This document shows, in pieces, positions 29,496 to 32,773 of a stretch of 32,773 nucleotides of DNA (positions within the stretch are counted from its first letter, which is position 1; the number at the start of each line of letters is the position of its first letter). This DNA comes from a virus: the IMG/VR virus record IMGVR_UViG_3300045743_000045, positions 1 to 32,773 of that record; one strand, 5' to 3'. The notes under the pieces were generated by a model. The model was not told the origin of the DNA and ran no database searches. It saw only the letters and a list, made by a program, of their open reading frames with translations. A program made the position numbers and the translations under genes.

Positions 29496-31847
29496 TCACT
29501 CCCGCATCGCCCAAATACTATCAACAATTACGTAAGCCTTTTGCGAAGTTTCATAGTCATTTTGCATCTGCATTTTACCTATTTCGGCAACGTATCCGCT
29601 ATCTATCGCATTTTGTACCGCTCTTTTTATCGCATTTGTCGCCCCAATTCTATCTGTGCGAAAAGCTGACGTAGCCGCCAACCTGCGTAGAATGTACGCA
29701 TGTGGAATTACCTTAGCTTTGTGCAACTGTTGATTGTGGGAATAAATAGAAACATCTGAAAATGATCCTGAAACATATTGCCGCATAATTCTGCGAACTT
29801 CGTCAGCTTGTTTTGTTTCCGCATTTTCCGCCCCGAAGTTACCATCGTCAAATCGCTTATTGATCCGCGAGCAATCATAGCAAACTAGCCGGACAGCCCA
29901 TTCGGCTGCGACCATATCAATTATAGGGTTGTATGGGTTGCAGCCAACGGCGACAAGCGAGGCCAAGCGAAGCGCTTTTATATGTGCTCTATTCCATATC
30001 TCGCGTATTGTGTTATTCGTGCTGGCGTTTATCTTGTCGTCCATATCGTTGCCGAATTTACGCAAATAATCGTTAGCCTCGGACGTAGTTTCAACGTCAA
30101 CAGCGATAGGTTGACCGTTAACGCCATTTCCCATTTTAAGGCAATGCGCGGCCAAATCAGCGAAGCGGCTCTTGACGCTATCGGGAAGCTTCGCTTGCTT
30201 ATGGCCTTCGTTCAAGTGTGGGCGAAGGCTATTGCACTCGATAATGAGAAAGCGAGGAAGCAAGCCGGACGCAATCATAGTTTCGTCAATGGCTTTGTAG
30301 AACTCGCTAAACGTACTTTCACCTAAGATTGTGAGAGAAGGCGCGACAATCTCTAGAGTGTCTTTATCCTTATCCGAATAGATCCAAGGTTGAACCGTGC
30401 GGTTAACACCTGACTTATGATAGAGGTCTAGAAGGCAACGCTTCAACCCTAGTTCGACTGGCGAAGCGCGTTGGCTTGAAAGCTGTTGCATCTTAAGCCC
30501 GAATTCGCCAACCTGTGACAAAAAGCCTTTAGGACCTTTTGACATATGTTTGAATAGGGCAGGGGCGGAAGCTATTTCGCTTGGTCCGCGAAATTCCTTA
30601 GCAGCCGGAACTTCGTTTTTAATTGCGTTAAATAGCTTATCAATTCCAATTGCCATACCTTCTTTACCTAAGCCGGTTTCGGCTAGAAGCAAAACGTAAA
30701 GGTTAAGCCCGTCGTCGGAAATATTGTAAGCGCGCCCACAAACGCCAGCCATAAGGGCGATTGCTGCGGCTAGCGCGATCTCGGGGACCTGGCGCGGCGC
30801 GGCCTCATACATGAAGGCGGCAACCTCGCCGAGCAAGCCGGGAGGCATGGTGTAGGGGCTAGGCTCTTGCTCTGAGGGGGTAGAGGCGGCAAGAGCTTCA
30901 ATCGGGGCGTTAGCCGCGTCTCTTGCCGCCTCAATGCCATCTAGTGCGCTGTCGCGCGTCAGGCATTTGCGCGCTATAGCCTCATCCAAGCCATTTGCCA
31001 ACCCCTCAATGTCGATAGGCGGCAACATCCTGTCGAACGCCTTATTTAGCATATATTCGACGTAATCCGCGCGCTGTGCCTTCTCACGTTGGCCTAGCAC
31101 GCTGTTGCGGAATATGCGCGTAATTTGGTTCCGGCTCTGCGTGTAAAAGGCTACAATATCAATAAAAGCCATATCGGCTTCGGATTGGCTTGCGTACAAA
31201 TCAGGCCAAGTGCCTTCCAATAGTTTTTTGAATTTATCCCCGTTGACTGCGGCAATGGCACGTTTGATGATAGCTTCGTCAGTATCGCTTTCTTCATACT
31301 GCGGCTTATATCCTTGCGACGTTTTGACGCGCCCCATCTCTTCCCACAATACGCTTGCAAGCGCTTGCCGCTCAACAATAGGCGCATCGTTGAAAACGTC
31401 GCCAGTCATTGTAAAGAAGCGCTCGCTTGAATAAAGCTCAATTGAGCTACGCCGCCTTCCGCTAAGCAAATTAGCCTTTATGATGATATGCAAGCCTTGG
31501 CCGCTGGGACTACGCTCGCTGTAGCTGTTGAAGCTTTCATAAACCTTAAGCTGACGAGCCACGGTTTCAGCGTCTTTGGCTTGATCTAGGTCAATTCCCG
31601 CAAATTCGTCGTCACGGCTAAAAACAAAACCAATGCCAGCGAGCAAGCCCTTGGATGACACAAGCGCATTGCACGCTTCGTCAAATGAGGACCAAGTGTG
31701 GGCATTGGTTACGCTGGCGTGCTCGCCAGTCTTTGCGCTATATGGAACCTTAGTTGGCTTGCCGCTTGTCGCATCTTCGTATCTCCATACGACAAATTGA
31801 TTAAGCGCGCGCAATTCCTCAGGAATGCGCCTCAATTGATCTAGCAT
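29496..31847 (-). CDS. primase-polymerase/helicase fusion
   Basis: A 783-aa replication protein. The N-terminal AEP-type primase domain (about 10-170) shows FVVWRYE, a PTKVPYS strand, catalytic GIDLD (D86, D88), the nucleotide-binding turn SPSGQGLH (113-120) and SIELYSSERFFTMTG (E137). A helical linker (220-272) precedes a helicase-like ATPase domain with Walker A LAETGLGKE (about 388-396), where Glu replaces the usual Ser/Thr after Lys. The C-terminal region is helical and may contain a winged helix. It would unwind and prime the template for the family A polymerase. It starts two bases after the HTH gene, so both are one leftward operon. Confidence 0.82.
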   Translation of the reverse strand: MLDQLRRIPEELRALNQFVVWRYEDATSGKPTKVPYSAKTGEHASVTNAHTWSSFDEACNALVSSKGLLAGIGFVFSRDDEFAGIDLDQAKDAETVARQLKVYESFNSYSERSPSGQGLHIIIKANLLSGRRRSSIELYSSERFFTMTGDVFNDAPIVERQALASVLWEEMGRVKTSQGYKPQYEESDTDEAIIKRAIAAVNGDKFKKLLEGTWPDLYASQSEADMAFIDIVAFYTQSRNQITRIFRNSVLGQREKAQRADYVEYMLNKAFDRMLPPIDIEGLANGLDEAIARKCLTRDSALDGIEAARDAANAPIEALAASTPSEQEPSPYTMPPGLLGEVAAFMYEAAPRQVPEIALAAAIALMAGVCGRAYNISDDGLNLYVLLLAETGLGKEGMAIGIDKLFNAIKNEVPAAKEFRGPSEIASAPALFKHMSKGPKGFLSQVGEFGLKMQQLSSQRASPVELGLKRCLLDLYHKSGVNRTVQPWIYSDKDKDTLEIVAPSLTILGESTFSEFYKAIDETMIASGLLPRFLIIECNSLRPHLNEGHKQAKLPDSVKSRFADLAAHCLKMGNGVNGQPIAVDVETTSEANDYLRKFGNDMDDKINASTNNTIREIWNRAHIKALRLASLVAVGCNPYNPIIDMVAAEWAVRLVCYDCSRINKRFDDGNFGAENAETKQADEVRRIMRQYVSGSFSDVSIYSHNQQLHKAKVIPHAYILRRLAATSAFRTDRIGATNAIKRAVQNAIDSGYVAEIGKMQMQNDYETSQKAYVIVDSIWAMRE

Positions 31848-31849
31848 AA

Positions 31850-32056
31850 TTAAACTTCCAGCGGCTTAGCAGACAAAACGTTGTAAATCGCTTCGACCTT
31901 GCTAACGCTGGGCTCTGTTATGCCCTTCGTTCTGGTAAACTGCTTAAGCCAAAAGACGCTAACATGAGCCTCTTGCGCTATTTTTTCTAAAGTAATCGTG
32001 CGAGGGCGGTTGCGAACAAGTTCCCTTGTCCGCATTAGCAACTTGCTCTGTGTCAT
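31850..32056 (-). CDS. small HTH DNA-binding regulator
   Basis: A 68-aa protein. The helix-turn-helix is visible at about 22-47 (TLEKIAQEAHVSVFWLKQFT), followed by PSVSKVEAIYNVLSA as the next helix, a Cro/CI-like layout. It is the first leftward gene, next to a divergent promoter region, so it is likely to bind there and set early transcription. It precedes the primase gene by two bases. The ribosome binding site is weak. At this size it would act as a dimer without a separate ligand domain. Confidence 0.75.
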   Translation of the reverse strand: MTQSKLLMRTRELVRNRPRTITLEKIAQEAHVSVFWLKQFTRTKGITEPSVSKVEAIYNVLSAKPLEV

Positions 32057-32105
32057 AATGCCCCATACGTAAATGTGAGCGAACGAAATCGCCTCTTGCG
32101 TTGTT

Positions 32106-32200
32106 CCTTACAGGGGGGATATACCGCCCGTCAAGGGTTATTACCTACTAGCGTAGGCGACAAAAAGACGCTTGACGGCTTTATCGTAATCCGCTAGAGA
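32106..32200. promoter_or_regulatory. divergent promoter region with central palindrome
   Basis: Two CTTGAC boxes face away from each other: leftward (32135-32130) and rightward (32171-32176). The rightward one is followed after 17 bases by TAGAGA (32195-32200). The leftward one is followed after 16 bases by TGTAAG (32112-32107). Between them lies the palindrome CCTAC-TAGC-GTAGG (32144-32157), a plausible operator for the HTH protein encoded next to it. The -10 matches are poor, so the promoters are tentative. Confidence 0.5.
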
Positions 32201-32258
32201 CGTGAAACCGAAGCGACACGTGAGCCTTCGGGAGAGGATTTCACGGGGAATAAATTCA

Positions 32259-32771
32259 ATGAATAATCCTTGGCCCATTTGCGACAGACCGAAGATTGAG
32301 GTTCCGAAGTTGACGCTTGCCCAAGCCCTTTTGGATTGGGATAATTCAAAGAAGTTTCTTGAACAAGCCAAGGAAGCCGAATTGCGTGCGCGTAAGATTG
32401 CCTTTTTCATGGGATTTGGCGAAGACGCTAAAGAAGGTACTAACACAGAGGAACTGGCAAACGGCTATAAGCTTAAGGGCGTTCGCAAGTTTAATTACAA
32501 GCTTGTCGCACCTGAAGGTTTTGAAAGTAAAGTTGGCGCTGTCGATAATTGTATTGCGGCTTTTCGAAAGATTTCAAATGAAGGCGCTTTCATCGCAGAC
32601 CGCATTTTCAAATGGGACGTTGATTTGTCTGTGACGGAATACCGCAAGCTTGTCGAAGAAAGCGCTACCTCTGCCACGGCAACGTCTCTTTTAAACGAAT
32701 TAAACAAGGTACTGGAAATTACCGAAGCTACACCTACCTTGACAATTGTTGAGCCGAAGAGTAAAAAATAG
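32259..32771 (+). CDS. hypothetical protein, first gene of right-hand early unit
   Basis: The start at 32259 is preferred over an in-frame ATG at 32202, because the latter lies almost on the proposed -10 and GGGGAA (32245-32250) precedes the later ATG. The product is 170 aa and starts MNNPWPICDRPKIEVPKL. Its helical N-terminal half (NSKKFLEQAKEAELRARKIA) is followed by KEGTNTEELANGYKLKGVRK, a pattern I associate with phage proteins of unknown function in early or recombination regions. The C-terminus is Thr-rich and basic. GGA after the stop is probably the ribosome binding site of the next gene, cut off by the window end. Confidence 0.7.
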   Translation: MNNPWPICDRPKIEVPKLTLAQALLDWDNSKKFLEQAKEAELRARKIAFFMGFGEDAKEGTNTEELANGYKLKGVRKFNYKLVAPEGFESKVGAVDNCIAAFRKISNEGAFIADRIFKWDVDLSVTEYRKLVEESATSATATSLLNELNKVLEITEATPTLTIVEPKSKK

Positions 32772-32773
32772 GA

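Larger units (their letters stand above)
1261..31704. repeat. dispersed octamer family TGTGGGCA (20 exact copies)
   Basis: Exact copies on the + strand begin at 1261, 3601, 5921, 8596, 10152, 15433, 18902, 20582, 22040, 27260 and 31697. Complement copies (TGCCCACA) begin at 1767, 5788, 14104, 16989, 19159, 22661, 26599, 28034 and 29080. The base before is G or T in 19 of 20, and the base after is A or T in 19 of 20 (consensus KTGTGGGCAW). Near matches occur at 396, 6288, 7761, 21136, 24793, 30217 and 30733. A random octamer is expected about once in this length on both strands. The coordinates span the family, not one continuous element. Confidence 0.8.

Noticed and set aside
500-32700. Marked excess of AAGCTT
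   Set aside because: Explained by preferred codon pairs (AAG CTT, GAA GCT T-) in the dominant codon set; unlike TGTGGGCA it follows coding frames.
161-32771. Temperate lifestyle
   Set aside because: No integrase, attachment site or CI-size repressor was found; a 68-aa HTH protein alone does not support lysogeny, though genes outside the window could.

Overview
The window is most of the genome of a short-tailed, P22-like phage (podovirus morphology) of a Gram-negative host. The virion genes follow the P22 order and have nearly P22 lengths: terminase, portal (728 aa), scaffold (290 aa), coat (423 aa), gp4-like head-completion protein (160 aa), gp10-like tail hub (467 aa), gp7-like (222 aa), gp20-like (473 aa) and gp16-position (1222 aa) ejection proteins, and a tailspike with a P22-type head-binding domain. 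A nested spanin pair, one member a lipoprotein, points to a host with an outer membrane. Promoter-like CTTGAC -35 boxes are compatible with an alphaproteobacterial host, but the host cannot be named from the sequence. No integrase was seen.

Layout. 1-160: gene-free left edge with an intrinsic terminator. 161-1538 (+): lysis block (amidase endolysin, two holin-like small membrane proteins, nested i-/o-spanins). 1565-3701 (+): small terminase, HExxH metalloprotease, large terminase. 3704-24061 (+): virion genes, with two terminator-like hairpins around the gene after the coat. Extra structural genes sit between coat and gp4, and two successive SGNH (GDSL) hydrolases lie between gp4 and gp10. 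24062-24351: small convergence region with a tiny gene, gene debris and a hairpin. 24352-32056 (-): replication block, transcribed right to left: HTH regulator, primase-polymerase/helicase, an AT-rich region with 18-bp direct repeats (candidate origin or operator), a cassette of five overlapping small genes including a minimal C5-cytosine-methyltransferase-like protein, a promoter with a dyad, small genes, a DnaN-like sliding clamp and a family A DNA polymerase with proofreading domain. 32057-32258: divergent control region. 32259-32771 (+): the first gene of a further rightward unit that continues past the window.

How it works together. The right-hand divergent region under the HTH protein probably starts early transcription in both directions. 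The leftward unit makes the replisome (primase-helicase, polymerase, clamp). The rightward unit makes capsid, packaging motor, ejection proteins and tailspike. The tailspike and the two SGNH hydrolases probably act on host surface polysaccharide. The lysis block then opens cytoplasmic membrane, wall and outer membrane.

The strongest unexplained signal is a dispersed octamer, TGTGGGCA (context K-TGTGGGCA-W). It occurs 20 times on both strands where about one copy is expected, lies in several reading frames and between genes, and is absent from the block holding the two SGNH hydrolases.
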